The notes under the pieces were generated by a model. That model worked only from the letters and a program-made list of their open reading frames with translations, did no database searches and was not told the DNA's origin. This document shows, one piece after another, positions 1-7,379 of a DNA stretch of 64,000 bases (its first letter is position 1; every line of letters begins with the position of its first letter). The position numbers were made by a program, and so were the translations under genes. The stretch comes from Moraxella atlantae NBRC 14588 (lineage in GTDB: Bacteria > Pseudomonadota > Gammaproteobacteria > Pseudomonadales > Moraxellaceae), in the NCBI RefSeq assembly GCF_001591265.1, contig NZ_BCUL01000003.1:62001-126000 (forward strand), read 5' to 3'.

Positions 1-400
1 CACGGCTAAACGGCTCGGGCATTGCCATGTTATTGAGCAGGGCAAATTCGGCGATATCTGTAGCGGTGCTAAAGTCGTGTGTGTCAAGTGCCCACACCAT
101 AAGCTTCAACAACATATCGTTTTGTGCGCCAACACCTGCTGCCAGCGTGCCTTCAATCCACGGCTTATAAAACGGCAAGAACTCGGCTTTAAGCTGATTT
201 TTTTTGCTGTGCGACTGGATGCCTGACAGCTGCTCCCAGTCATTGAAAAATTTAAGCTCAATGGAGCTACCTATTTCGGGTTCGGCATCGATGACTGGGG
301 CGGTCTGACGGGTCATAGTCGTACCCATGGGTCGGGAATTGGCTTGGCGAGCCAGTTTTTCGGCTCGCACACGCTCGAAATGGTCGCGTAAACTGCTCAT
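1..400 (-). CDS. M: P2-like terminase endonuclease subunit gpM (partial, C-terminus outside window)
   Basis: The reading frame runs off the left edge, so only the first 133 or so codons are visible. The protein begins MSSLRDHFERVRAEKLARQA, which resembles the start of P2 gpM, the small terminase subunit that works with gpP to cut cos and package DNA. The start ATG (398-400) overlaps the gpN stop by one base (TAATG), which implies translational coupling. Its position directly after gpN matches the P2 O-N-M order. Assignment rests on context plus N-terminal resemblance; the C-terminal part cannot be judged. Confidence 0.8.
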   Translation of the reverse strand, partial: MSSLRDHFERVRAEKLARQANSRPMGTTMTRQTAPVIDAEPEIGSSIELKFFNDWEQLSGIQSHSKKNQLKAEFLPFYKPWIEGTLAAGVGAQNDMLLKLMVWALDTHDFSTATDIAEFALLNNMAMPEPFSR

Positions 401-1398
401 TAGCCCTCCACCTCGATGTGACCGATGAACGCGACTTTGTCGTAGTCTTCGACGACGAAGCACTCATTGACCGATTGATAATCGGCGGTGCGATTCCATT
501 CGGGTTCGTCGCGGAAGAAGCGTCGCAGCGTGCCGCGCTGTTGATAAATCGACAAGTTGTCGTAGCTGGTAATCAGCAATGCGCCTGTTGGGAAATACGC
601 AGGGGTATCGACTTTGCGTGTACCCAACTGGGTTTTTTGATACAAACCGTTGGCGGCAATTTGTTCAGTGGGGCTAAGCACTTGATTGATAAGGCTCAGG
701 TATTTATCAGACACCAATCCAGCGGAGGTGATGGCAATCAAATCAGTATTTTGGCGGAAACGCTCGGCGATAAGCTCATTGACTGCCATTTCGACCAGTG
801 CGTCGATAGTTTTAAATTCATGAACAGCACCGACCTTGATGCTCTCGATGTAGCGTTCGGGCGCGTGGTCGCGGATTTTTTGCAACCAGCCGATATTCAC
901 GTCTTGTAGCTCGGGGTATAGCTCTTTGTTGCTGGTTTTGGCACGGTGCGTACCATTAAATCCGATGATTTGCTTATCCTGCGCCACAGCTTTGACGGCG
1001 AGGCGCGCTAAGCGTTGCTGGAAATCAGAGAACGCACCCCAGTTGTCGATGACTGCCCAGTCATACGCGACATCGTAGTTAGTTTGGGTGCATAAATAAT
1101 CGTCGTCGGTCAGTGTACCGATGGTGGTAGGGCGACGCGGCTGAATACGGGTGTCGGTATTGCTGGCAATACGCTTGTCGTTGCCGAGGGCAAGCTTTGG
1201 GCCTGAGGCTTGTTTGACCATGACCATGTTTACTTTGCTCAAAAAGTCGGCTTCTTTTTGGTAGGCTTCGATCAAGGTTTGCTGTTTGGCTGGGGTTACG
1301 TTGAAGGGAGCGGCAAAGCTTTCAGCACCGTTGATGGTGGCAACGCGATTTTTGTAGGCGTCTAAGCCTTGGCGAGTAATATCGTCTAAAACGTACAT
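400..1398 (-). CDS. N: P2-like major capsid protein gpN
   Basis: A 332-residue protein, slightly shorter than P2 gpN (about 357), opening MYVLDDITRQGLDAYKNRVA. It has family features such as the segment FNVTPAKQQTL and the PRRPTTIGTL region. gpN forms the T=7 procapsid shell and is matured with the gpO scaffold/protease. It lies 23 bp downstream of gpO and overlaps gpM, so O-N-M form one minus-strand late operon. No truncation or frameshift is seen. Confidence 0.93.
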   Translation of the reverse strand: MYVLDDITRQGLDAYKNRVATINGAESFAAPFNVTPAKQQTLIEAYQKEADFLSKVNMVMVKQASGPKLALGNDKRIASNTDTRIQPRRPTTIGTLTDDDYLCTQTNYDVAYDWAVIDNWGAFSDFQQRLARLAVKAVAQDKQIIGFNGTHRAKTSNKELYPELQDVNIGWLQKIRDHAPERYIESIKVGAVHEFKTIDALVEMAVNELIAERFRQNTDLIAITSAGLVSDKYLSLINQVLSPTEQIAANGLYQKTQLGTRKVDTPAYFPTGALLITSYDNLSIYQQRGTLRRFFRDEPEWNRTADYQSVNECFVVEDYDKVAFIGHIEVEG

Positions 1399-1421
1399 GA
1401 CATGTCCTTTTAAAAACCAAA

Positions 1422-2285
1422 TCAGTAATCGGTTAGCGCGTGACCTGAGCCCACGAGCGGCACTGATGTAGTGGGAGCTGGTGCATTGGCAAATTCTTGG
1501 CGTAAGTCGGTGACGGCTTGGCTAAGCGTTTGCACGGCGGCGGCAATTTCGGTCAGCTGTGACTGATGGTTGCTGACTTTATCGTCCATTTTGCTAAATG
1601 CGCTGAGCACTGCATCCTGCTCAGCTGCGCTTAGGCCGCTAGGTTTTTTGTTAAACAAGTTGGCAAGCTTTTGCAAAAACGTGTCAGAGTCCTGCACGGG
1701 CTGAGGTTCGTGCGCGGCAGGTTGAGTGGTCAGCGCGGTTGGCTCGGTGGCGGTAGACGTGGCTGGTGCATTAGCGGCATTGTCGATAGTCATCAAAACA
1801 AGCTCCGTGGGTTCGGCGATGAGTGCATCTTGGGTATTGGTGAATTTAAGCGGCTCTGTACCGCGACTGGCTGGGGTGTCAGTAACGGCAAGCCCAACAA
1901 GATAAGCGCGGCCTGTGTCAGCAAACTTTGGGTAAAACTCAATGCTTGTAAACAGTTTTTTGCCTTCGCGGTTGGCATCGACGAGCACGGGCAGCGCAGA
2001 TAGCGTGGCGTACAAGCACATAAGCTGCGTGTCCACGCCGTTAATTTCAAACGTCTCAATCTGAGCATCGACAGCAATAACATCACCGAGCACAGGATAG
2101 TTTGTCGCCCCAAGCCCTGCCCAACCCCCCATGTGCTCAACGTTGATACGCGCGGTATATTCAACGGGGTCATACGTGTCTGCCATATCAAGCAGTTGTT
2201 CACGCGACAATGAGCGTCCATCCACCGTCTGCCCCTCACGGGCGACGCGGAAGCGTTTGACAACACGTTTACCTGCTAAATCCAT
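1422..2285 (-). CDS. O: P2-like capsid scaffolding protein / maturation protease gpO
   Basis: A 287-residue protein, the same size as P2 gpO. The N-terminal half is the serine protease that cleaves gpN, gpQ-class precursors and itself. D22 (VDGRS), H51 (NVEHMG) and S114 (LFTSIEF) sit where the P2 catalytic triad is expected, and the family phrase FADTGRAYLVGLA is present. The C-terminal half (about 150-287) is a low-complexity Ala/Thr/Pro linker followed by a predicted helical scaffold segment. It is the first gene of the minus-strand late operon, behind the divergent promoter region at 2286-2432. Confidence 0.93.
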   Translation of the reverse strand: MDLAGKRVVKRFRVAREGQTVDGRSLSREQLLDMADTYDPVEYTARINVEHMGGWAGLGATNYPVLGDVIAVDAQIETFEINGVDTQLMCLYATLSALPVLVDANREGKKLFTSIEFYPKFADTGRAYLVGLAVTDTPASRGTEPLKFTNTQDALIAEPTELVLMTIDNAANAPATSTATEPTALTTQPAAHEPQPVQDSDTFLQKLANLFNKKPSGLSAAEQDAVLSAFSKMDDKVSNHQSQLTEIAAAVQTLSQAVTDLRQEFANAPAPTTSVPLVGSGHALTDY

Positions 2286-2327
2286 AATTAATTCTCGTTT
2301 TGTGTGATTGCGGCTCTATTGGTTTTA

Positions 2328-2388
2328 GTTTGCGGTGCACGTCAAGTTGTAGCAAATAATCGTTTACCGCAAACACGCGTTTGCGGTA
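2328..2388. promoter_or_regulatory. Divergent phage late-promoter region with GTTTGCGGT dyad
   Basis: The 147-bp gap between gpO and gpP carries a perfect 24-bp palindrome, TACCGCAAAC-ACGC-GTTTGCGGTA (2365-2388). A third copy of the half-site GTTTGCGGT lies at 2328-2336. In P2 this same gap holds the divergent late promoters activated by the zinc-finger protein Ogr, which binds a short dyad near -55. The motif here is not the P2 sequence, so activator binding is an inference. Confidence 0.5.
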
Positions 2389-2432
2389 TCAAAAACAATG
2401 GCAATGCCCGTGCGCGCCTTTAATCTAAAGTA

Positions 2433-4211
2433 ATGGACACTTTAACTGACAAACGTGAGCAAGCCCGACTGCTGTATGCACAGGGGCTGGGAGTAACCCA
2501 GATTGCTCGCCAACTTGACGAAAACCGCGCCACTGTCGCGAGCTGGAAGAAGCGCGACGGTTGGGTGCGTGCCGATATTTTTAGCGACGTAAATTTAGCA
2601 ATAAAGGCGCGGCTGCTCGCGCTTATCGGCATGGACAAAAAGGGCAATGGTGAATACAAAGAAATTGATGAGCTGATGCGCCAGCTTGAGCGCGTGGCAA
2701 AAATCCAAAAATACAACGACAGCGGCAACGGGGCGGACTTAAACCCAAATCTAAAAAAACGCTACAAAGAAGACCGCAAAACGCCTGCTAAAAACTTATT
2801 TACCGACGATGAAATCGTATCGCTGGAAGAAGCATTTGTGCGCTTGCTGTATCCGTTTCAGCAAGCGTGGGTTGATGTGTTAAATGGACAAAAAGAAAAT
2901 GGCAAGCAAAAGCATGCCCCTGCCCGAATTTTTATGATGTTAAAAAGTCGGCAAATCGGAGCAACTTATGTAGTGGCGATTTGGGCGTTGATTAATGCGC
3001 TACGCACCAAGAAAAACAAGATCTTTTTGTCAGCGTCGAAGGCGCAGGCATATCAATTTTTGGAGTATGTCAAAAATTTTGTCTTTGAAGTGCTCGGGCG
3101 TGAAATAAAAGGCGATCCGCTGGAACTGTCGTTTGAAGATAACACCAAGGTGACGTTTTACTACATGGGGACAAACGCACTGACCGCGCAAGGGCGGCAT
3201 GGCGATGTCATCATGGATGAGTTTTTCTGGATTCGTAAATTTGATGAGTTTCGCGGTGTGGCATCGGGCATGGCATCGCAGTCGCAGTATCAGCAAATTT
3301 ATTTATCTACACCCAGCTCAATTTTGCACCAAGCCTACGCGTATTGGTCAGGTAAAGACGGGGTCGGTACGCAGGACATCGATGTCAGCCACGCAACGCT
3401 TAAAAAACCAACGTTATGTGCCGATGGAAAGTGGCGGCAAATGGTGACAGTCAAAGATGCGATCAAGGGCGGCTTTGACAAGCTTGACCTTGAGCAGCTT
3501 GCCAAGGAATACACGCCCGACCGTTTTGACAATTTGTTCATGTGCGTGTTTTTGGACGATAGCAGCAGTTATTTTCCGTTATCGATCCTTGAGCCGAATA
3601 TGATTGACAGTTGGCAGGTGTGGAAGGATTTTAAGCCGCTAGGCAGTCGCCCGTTTGCACGCCCCGTATGGGTTGGCTATGACCCGTCGTTTTCAGGCGA
3701 TAATCCTGCCTTGGCCGTTATCGCACCGCCCGACAACGTCAATCAGCCCTACCGATTGCTTGAGCGTAAACACCTCGATCACATGCCCCCCATGCAGCAG
3801 GCGCAGTATATTCAGCAGATTTGCCAGCGGTATCAGGTAGCGTTCTTGGGCATTGACGTGACAGGTGCAGGGATTGCGGTGGCGGAGCACGTCAAGGCAT
3901 TTTACCCAAATTACACGGCAATTAACTATAGCATTGATGTCAAAACAAGGATGGCGTTACGCGCTAAAGAGCTATTCCAGCGGCGTAAGCTGCATTTTGA
4001 CGCAGGGCTAACGGACGTTGCCAAGGCGTTTATCGCTATTAAACAACAAGTGACGAGCGGCGGCGGACGCATGACGTTGGTGGCAGCACGCTCGAAAGAG
4101 ACGGGGCATAGTGATGTGGCATGGGCAATCATGAACGCACTAGAAGCCGCCCCACTCGCTTCAACCGAAACCCCTGCCGCGACCCAATCACGTGTCGCGG
4201 TGCACCGCTAA
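2433..4211 (+). CDS. P: P2-like terminase ATPase subunit gpP
   Basis: A 592-residue large terminase, the usual gpP length. An N-terminal helix-turn-helix (about 12-42, GLGVTQIARQLDENRATVA) is followed by a P-loop ATPase with the deviant Walker A KSRQIGAT (about 170-177) and a Walker B region VIMDEFFW (about 258-265). The C-terminal part has an RNase H-like look, with acidic residues in VWVGYDPSFSGDNPA and LGIDVTGAG. It powers DNA translocation into the procapsid through the gpQ portal. It reads divergently from gpO and is followed 9 bp later by gpQ. Confidence 0.95.
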   Translation: MDTLTDKREQARLLYAQGLGVTQIARQLDENRATVASWKKRDGWVRADIFSDVNLAIKARLLALIGMDKKGNGEYKEIDELMRQLERVAKIQKYNDSGNGADLNPNLKKRYKEDRKTPAKNLFTDDEIVSLEEAFVRLLYPFQQAWVDVLNGQKENGKQKHAPARIFMMLKSRQIGATYVVAIWALINALRTKKNKIFLSASKAQAYQFLEYVKNFVFEVLGREIKGDPLELSFEDNTKVTFYYMGTNALTAQGRHGDVIMDEFFWIRKFDEFRGVASGMASQSQYQQIYLSTPSSILHQAYAYWSGKDGVGTQDIDVSHATLKKPTLCADGKWRQMVTVKDAIKGGFDKLDLEQLAKEYTPDRFDNLFMCVFLDDSSSYFPLSILEPNMIDSWQVWKDFKPLGSRPFARPVWVGYDPSFSGDNPALAVIAPPDNVNQPYRLLERKHLDHMPPMQQAQYIQQICQRYQVAFLGIDVTGAGIAVAEHVKAFYPNYTAINYSIDVKTRMALRAKELFQRRKLHFDAGLTDVAKAFIAIKQQVTSGGGRMTLVAARSKETGHSDVAWAIMNALEAAPLASTETPAATQSRVAVHR

Positions 4212-4220
4212 GGATAAACG

Positions 4221-5198
4221 ATGCACAATTTTTTGATGACTAGCTTCGGCGAACCCGAGCCCGTGCTAGATGGTCGCAAACTATTTGAGTATGATTTTTG
4301 CCCACGCATGGGGGACTACTACGAGTATCCCTACGACATTGCCGCTGTAGCAAGCCTGTACCGCGCGACCAGCCACCACACCAGTGCGCTGGTGACCAAG
4401 CGCAATGTTTTAACGAGTTTGTTTATCCCAAATGACCGCCTAAGCCGCCGCGACTTTGAGTCCCTCGTACAAAACTGGCTGGTGTTTAACAACGGCTATC
4501 TGCAATTACAACGCAGCCAAGGTGGCAACGTCATCAAAGCGCGTGCGAGACTGGCACGCACCACGCGACGGGGGGTGGATGATGGCGTGTATTATCACGT
4601 CGATTATACTGCTACGCCCCTGTCGTACCGACAAGACGAGGTGGTACACGTGTATAATCCCGACATTCAGCAAGAAATGTACGGCATCCCAGATTATCTA
4701 AGCAGCGTCAATGCGATTTTGCTCAACGAAGCGGCGACGCTATTCCGTCGCAAATACTACAAAAACGGGGCGCACGCAGGCTATATTTTGTATTTAAGCG
4801 ATCCTCTCAGCACGCAAAACGACGTAGACGAGCTCGAGCAGGCGGTGCGCGATAGCAAAGGCGCAGGGAATTTTAAAAACTTGTTTATGTACGTGCCAAA
4901 CGGCAAGCCCGACGGTGTCAAAGTCATTCCGCTTGCCGAAGTTGCCGCAAAAGACGAGTTTCACAACATCAAAATCGCCAGCCGCGATGATCAATTGGCA
5001 GGGCATCGTGTACCACCGCAACTAATGGGCATCGTACCTAACAACACGGCAGGATTTGGCGATATCAAAAAAGCTGCTGAGGTGTTTTACTGGCATGAGA
5101 TTCACCCAATCAAAACCTTGCTGCTTGACATCAACGAAGCAGCAGGGGATGAACTGATAAAATTTGGCGAATATTCTCTGACTGCGATTAGCAATTAA
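4221..5198 (+). CDS. Q: P2-like portal protein gpQ
   Basis: A 325-residue phage portal protein of the PBSX/P2 type. Typical phrases are SLYRATSHHTSAL, PDYLSSVNAILLNEAATLFRRKYYKNGAHAG and GHRVPPQLMGIVP. It forms the dodecameric vertex through which DNA enters. A good Shine-Dalgarno AAGGA stands 6 nt before the ATG. The stop lies inside a tandem 14-bp duplication (5185-5212), and a hairpin terminator follows. It is co-transcribed with gpP. P2 gpQ is about 344 aa, so the length is close to full. Confidence 0.95.
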   Translation: MHNFLMTSFGEPEPVLDGRKLFEYDFCPRMGDYYEYPYDIAAVASLYRATSHHTSALVTKRNVLTSLFIPNDRLSRRDFESLVQNWLVFNNGYLQLQRSQGGNVIKARARLARTTRRGVDDGVYYHVDYTATPLSYRQDEVVHVYNPDIQQEMYGIPDYLSSVNAILLNEAATLFRRKYYKNGAHAGYILYLSDPLSTQNDVDELEQAVRDSKGAGNFKNLFMYVPNGKPDGVKVIPLAEVAAKDEFHNIKIASRDDQLAGHRVPPQLMGIVPNNTAGFGDIKKAAEVFYWHEIHPIKTLLLDINEAAGDELIKFGEYSLTAISN

Positions 5199-5218
5199 CG
5201 ATTAGCAATTAAAAAGTT

Positions 5219-5245
5219 AAAACGTGTCGCAGCCGACACGTTTTT
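5219..5245 (+). terminator. Rho-independent terminator after gpQ
   Basis: AAAACGTGTCG, a 4-nt loop (CAGC), then CGACACGTTTTT: a 9-bp GC-rich stem ending in a U-run, 20 bp after the gpQ stop. It should end the P-Q late transcript. Confidence 0.8.
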
Positions 5246-5324
5246 GACTGGCTGCCGCTTGGCAGTAGAGTTATAGTAGCTCCGACAGCGGCTGAAAACG
5301 CTGTAAAATCAAGGAGCTAACACG

Positions 5325-5567
5325 ATGAAAACCTACAAATCAACGACCCGTCAAGAAGTGCTGTACATCAACAAAAACAGCGTTCAGCTTGCAACCGACC
5401 AAGGCATACCGCTGGCGATCACAAACTTACAAATCGCGCCCGACAGCCCACATTACATTTTTGTACAAGGCAAAGACTACGCTTACAAAGCGCGCTACCT
5501 AACGCGCTTAATTATCAACGCAGGCATCGAAGCACTAAACCAAGCCACAAAATCAGATTTTGCATAA
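5325..5567 (+). CDS. Small phage-region protein, function unknown
   Basis: An 80-residue protein not recognised. It starts at an ATG with a strong Shine-Dalgarno (AAGGAG, 8 nt spacing). It has no membrane segment or signal peptide and ends in a mixed helical stretch (KARYLTRLIINAGIEALNQATKSDFA). It is bounded by the gpQ terminator upstream and a 16-bp bidirectional terminator downstream, so it is an independent transcription unit like a lysogenic-conversion (moron) gene. It lies between the portal gene and the attachment site. Coding status is supported by the Shine-Dalgarno and tight packaging. Confidence 0.6.
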   Translation: MKTYKSTTRQEVLYINKNSVQLATDQGIPLAITNLQIAPDSPHYIFVQGKDYAYKARYLTRLIINAGIEALNQATKSDFA

Positions 5568-5581
5568 TCGCATAAACAAAT

Positions 5582-5618
5582 AGAGCAAAGCCCCAACCGT
5601 ACGTTGGGGCTTTGCTCT
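5582..5618. terminator. Strong 16-bp palindromic bidirectional terminator
   Basis: AGAGCAAAGCCCCAAC, loop CGTAC, then the perfect reverse complement. A stem this long and GC-rich, placed 15 bp after the small plus-strand gene, is a terminator. The U-tract is weak, but the symmetry would block transcription from both sides. Confidence 0.7.
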
Positions 5619-5660
5619 AGGCTCTATACAAACAATCGAAGCTAATCGTTGGCTGAACAA

Positions 5661-5693
5661 AAAAAACATCGTCAAAATTGACGATGTTTTTTT
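5661..5693. terminator. Bidirectional terminator between convergent small genes
   Basis: AAAAAACATCGTCA, a short loop and TGACGATGTTTTTTT form a stem flanked by A- and T-runs, so it works on both strands. It lies 16 bp past the stop of the minus-strand gene that ends at 5709 and serves as its terminator. Confidence 0.8.
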
Positions 5694-5708
5694 GTTTTAA
5701 ACTTTTGG

Positions 5709-5942
5709 TTATAAGCATTCGCAGACCAAGGTCTCCAGCTCATCATAGTCCATTGCCGTGTAGGTGTTGGTCAATTCCTCGTCTTCGCCTTCATAAACGC
5801 TGATATAGACAATATCGGGGCGTACTTTTATCACAATATAAAACTGGGGCTTGGTAATAGTCACAGTGCTGTCGCTGTGTTCGACGTGTAAAGTATCGGC
5901 GTGGCGGTAAACAATAGCAGCGGTATGCGCAAGTGTAAACAT
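5709..5942 (-). CDS. Small acidic phage-region protein, function unknown
   Basis: A protein of about 77 residues, not recognised. The ATG at 5942 (MFTLAHTAAIVYR) is preferred over one two codons upstream because AGGA then sits 7 nt away. It is beta-rich in composition, with an acidic C-terminal half (VYEGEDEELTNTYTAMDYDELETLVCE). A plausible promoter on the minus strand is TTGCTA, 17 bp, GATACT (about 6007-6035). Convergent to the gene at 5325 and separated from it by two terminators, it forms an isolated unit near the attachment site. No function can be assigned. Confidence 0.55.
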   Translation of the reverse strand: MFTLAHTAAIVYRHADTLHVEHSDSTVTITKPQFYIVIKVRPDIVYISVYEGEDEELTNTYTAMDYDELETLVCECL

Positions 5943-6305
5943 AATCATTTCCTCGTGTTGGCCCGTTTCAGTCAGGTGTCGTTATCAACGAGAACAGTAT
6001 CGCTCTACACGCAAGCAGTAGCAAGTCAATGAGCGAATAGAATAATGTCCAGCGCGACATCAAGACTCAAGCCACAATAAAAACAAACGCGTAAATCGGC
6101 TGGATCGTGTGTAGACGTCGGCCGCTCCCTCCCGCGCGGACGCGATATACATAAAAACGTGATTTTTATGCATCAAAAATTGAGCCAACGGTCGCAACAA
6201 TAAGGGTTTGGGTAAAAATGCGGTGATGCAAAACGTTGCTGCTTGAGGCAATAAAAACTTACGCAAAATTGGATGAAAATTGAAGCTGTTCTCACGATCA
6301 GCAGC

Positions 6306-6594
6306 AAAAAAGGTTACAAGGTAACAAAATCGGATGATTTCACTTAAACTTTTGTTTATATTGAACTTATTTTGCAACTTTCGGGAGGTCACAAAAAGTT
6401 GCAAAAAAGGTTACATAAAAATAAACCTATAAAAATCAAAGATTTAATTTGTTGAGCAAGTAACCTTTTTAAAAAGTTACATGCAACCTTAAAATCACTT
6501 TTTTGTAACCTTTTTATTTTAAGTTTTTTATCATTAATATCAATTACTTAAATAAATTTTTCTGAGCCTGTAACCTTTGTAACCTTTTTATTTT
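6306..6594. repeat. Array of GTAACCTTTTT repeats in both orientations
   Basis: GTAACCTTTTT occurs forward at 6460-6470, 6505-6515 and 6579-6589, and reverse at 6307-6317 and 6404-6414. Degenerate copies lie at 6318-6325, 6471-6480 and 6570-6578. The three right-hand forward copies share flanking T-runs, and two continue into TTTTATTTT. Inverted halves facing each other around about 6440 suggest a protein-binding array, such as iterons or integrase arm sites, in the prophage end. Confidence 0.75.
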
Positions 6595-6785
6595 GCTGTT
6601 TGAAAATTTTACAAACCCCTAAAACAACATTAATATGCGCCTAGCTTCCAAACTGTTTCAGCTACTCTATATAAATAATTTGCATGGGCTAGCCGTGGGC
6701 TGGGTCAATGAAATCATAAATATATCAAGTAGTTGATTAAAATAAGATTTTTCAGCGGAAACAGTTTTGATTTATATGGGTTTTT

Positions 6786-6811
6786 GAGTTCGAATCTCTC
6801 CGCTTCCGCCA
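6786..6811 (+). other. Prophage attachment half-site: 3' end of a tRNA-Ser gene
   Basis: GAGTTCGAATCTCTCCGC and then TTCCGCCA reproduce the T-loop (TTCGAAT), the 3' T-stem strand, acceptor strand CGCTTCC, discriminator G and CCA of a tRNA. G73 with this acceptor strand fits tRNA-Ser (UGA type). The bases upstream (TT instead of the pairing GA) break the T-stem, so identity to the tRNA ends here and the rest of the gene is absent. This is what integration by a tyrosine recombinase at a tRNA 3' end leaves. The intact tRNA should be at the other prophage end, left of this window. Confidence 0.8.
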
Positions 6812-6821
6812 TATTCAAAAT

Positions 6822-6861
6822 GGCTGAAACCTATATGCAGCAAGGGTTTCAGCCTTTTTTT
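6822..6861 (+). terminator. Terminator downstream of the tRNA-Ser remnant
   Basis: GGCTGAAACC, a 13-nt loop, GGTTTCAGCC and seven T residues: a perfect 10-bp stem 10 bp after the CCA. This is probably the original terminator of the tRNA-Ser gene, left on the chromosomal side of the attachment site. Confidence 0.8.
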
Positions 6862-7115
6862 ATTGGGCGATATTTATGCCCGTGGGCTGGGTCGTGGGCT
6901 AGCGGTTTTGCTGGATTTGGGCGCGATGCCTTGAAAATAAAGGCTTGGCGGTGGTTTTACGTCAAGCCTTTTGTGTTTTTGCCGTGGGCTAGGATTGGTT
7001 AAAAACTTGACACGGTATAACTTTATGCCAAAGTTCGGTGATTGACAAATATTGCCATCTGTGTGAAATTGCTATTATTTTAGCTAAATATAAGCTGGTT
7101 TAGTTTAGGCTATTG

Positions 7116-7379
7116 ATGATGACAACTGCACAATTTTATAACGAAGCTGACACACGCCGTCTTTTGATTGATCCACAACTAGCCCGTAAAGGTTGGACAA
7201 AAGGTCATAACTACTTGGTTGAATATCAAATCACCGATGGCAAAATCACTGTTAAAGGTAAAAAGACCCAACGTGACAAACCCTTGCGAGCCGACCATGT
7301 GCTTTATACTGATCATATGAGCCAAATGCTTGCCGTCATTGAAGCCAAGCACACCTTTGACTTCCTCCCCTCACTTTAG
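7116..7379 (+). pseudogene. Truncated type I restriction endonuclease HsdR (N-terminal stub)
   Basis: About 87 codons with the conserved HsdR/EcoEI-type N-terminus: NEADTRRLLIDPQLARKGW, YLVEYQITDG and AVIEAKHT. In intact enzymes this leads into the nuclease (D-ExK) and helicase domains of a protein of 750-1000 residues. Here the frame enters the palindrome at 7357 right after AEAKHT-like sequence and stops in its loop (7377-7379). No hsdM, hsdS or remaining hsdR is nearby, so the system is dead at this locus. The start is ATG 7116 or 7119; a TTG at 7113 is less likely. The stub carries the catalytic-region glutamate of IEAK but no motor. Confidence 0.8.

Larger units (their letters stand above)
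6684..6992 (+). repeat. GTGGGCTAG / GTGGGCTGGGTC direct repeats on both sides of the att core
   Basis: GTGGGCTGGGTC occurs at 6695-6706 and 6882-6893. GTGGGCTAG occurs at 6894-6902 and 6984-6992, with ATGGGCTAG at 6684-6692. All are on the same strand. One pair precedes the tRNA core and three copies follow it. Such spacing resembles integrase arm-type sites, but arms on the chromosomal side are unexpected for a single simple integration. Confidence 0.65.
5943..7115. other. AT-rich prophage end, att core and junction region without convincing genes
   Basis: Open frames at 6060-6404 (minus) and 6733-7002 (plus) lack ribosome binding sites, show no family resemblance and cross repeat arrays, so no gene is called. 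The stretch holds a GC-rich patch at 6118-6151 inside AT-rich DNA, an inverted pair TTTTGCAACTTT/AAAGTTGCAAAA (6371-6382 and 6395-6406), the GTAACC repeat array, the tRNA-Ser attachment half-site with its terminator, and GTGGGCT repeats. Confidence 0.6.

Noticed and set aside
6118-6151. Definite cos site
   Set aside because: Only a GC-rich patch in AT-rich DNA; no match to a known cos sequence, so it is mentioned only as a possibility.
6060-6404. 114-codon minus-strand open frame in the prophage end
   Set aside because: No Shine-Dalgarno, unusual composition, and it crosses the GTAACC repeat array and a GC-rich patch; no family resemblance.
6733-7002. 89-codon plus-strand frame over the att core
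   Set aside because: It runs through the tRNA remnant, its terminator and GTGGGCT repeats, so it is a chance frame.
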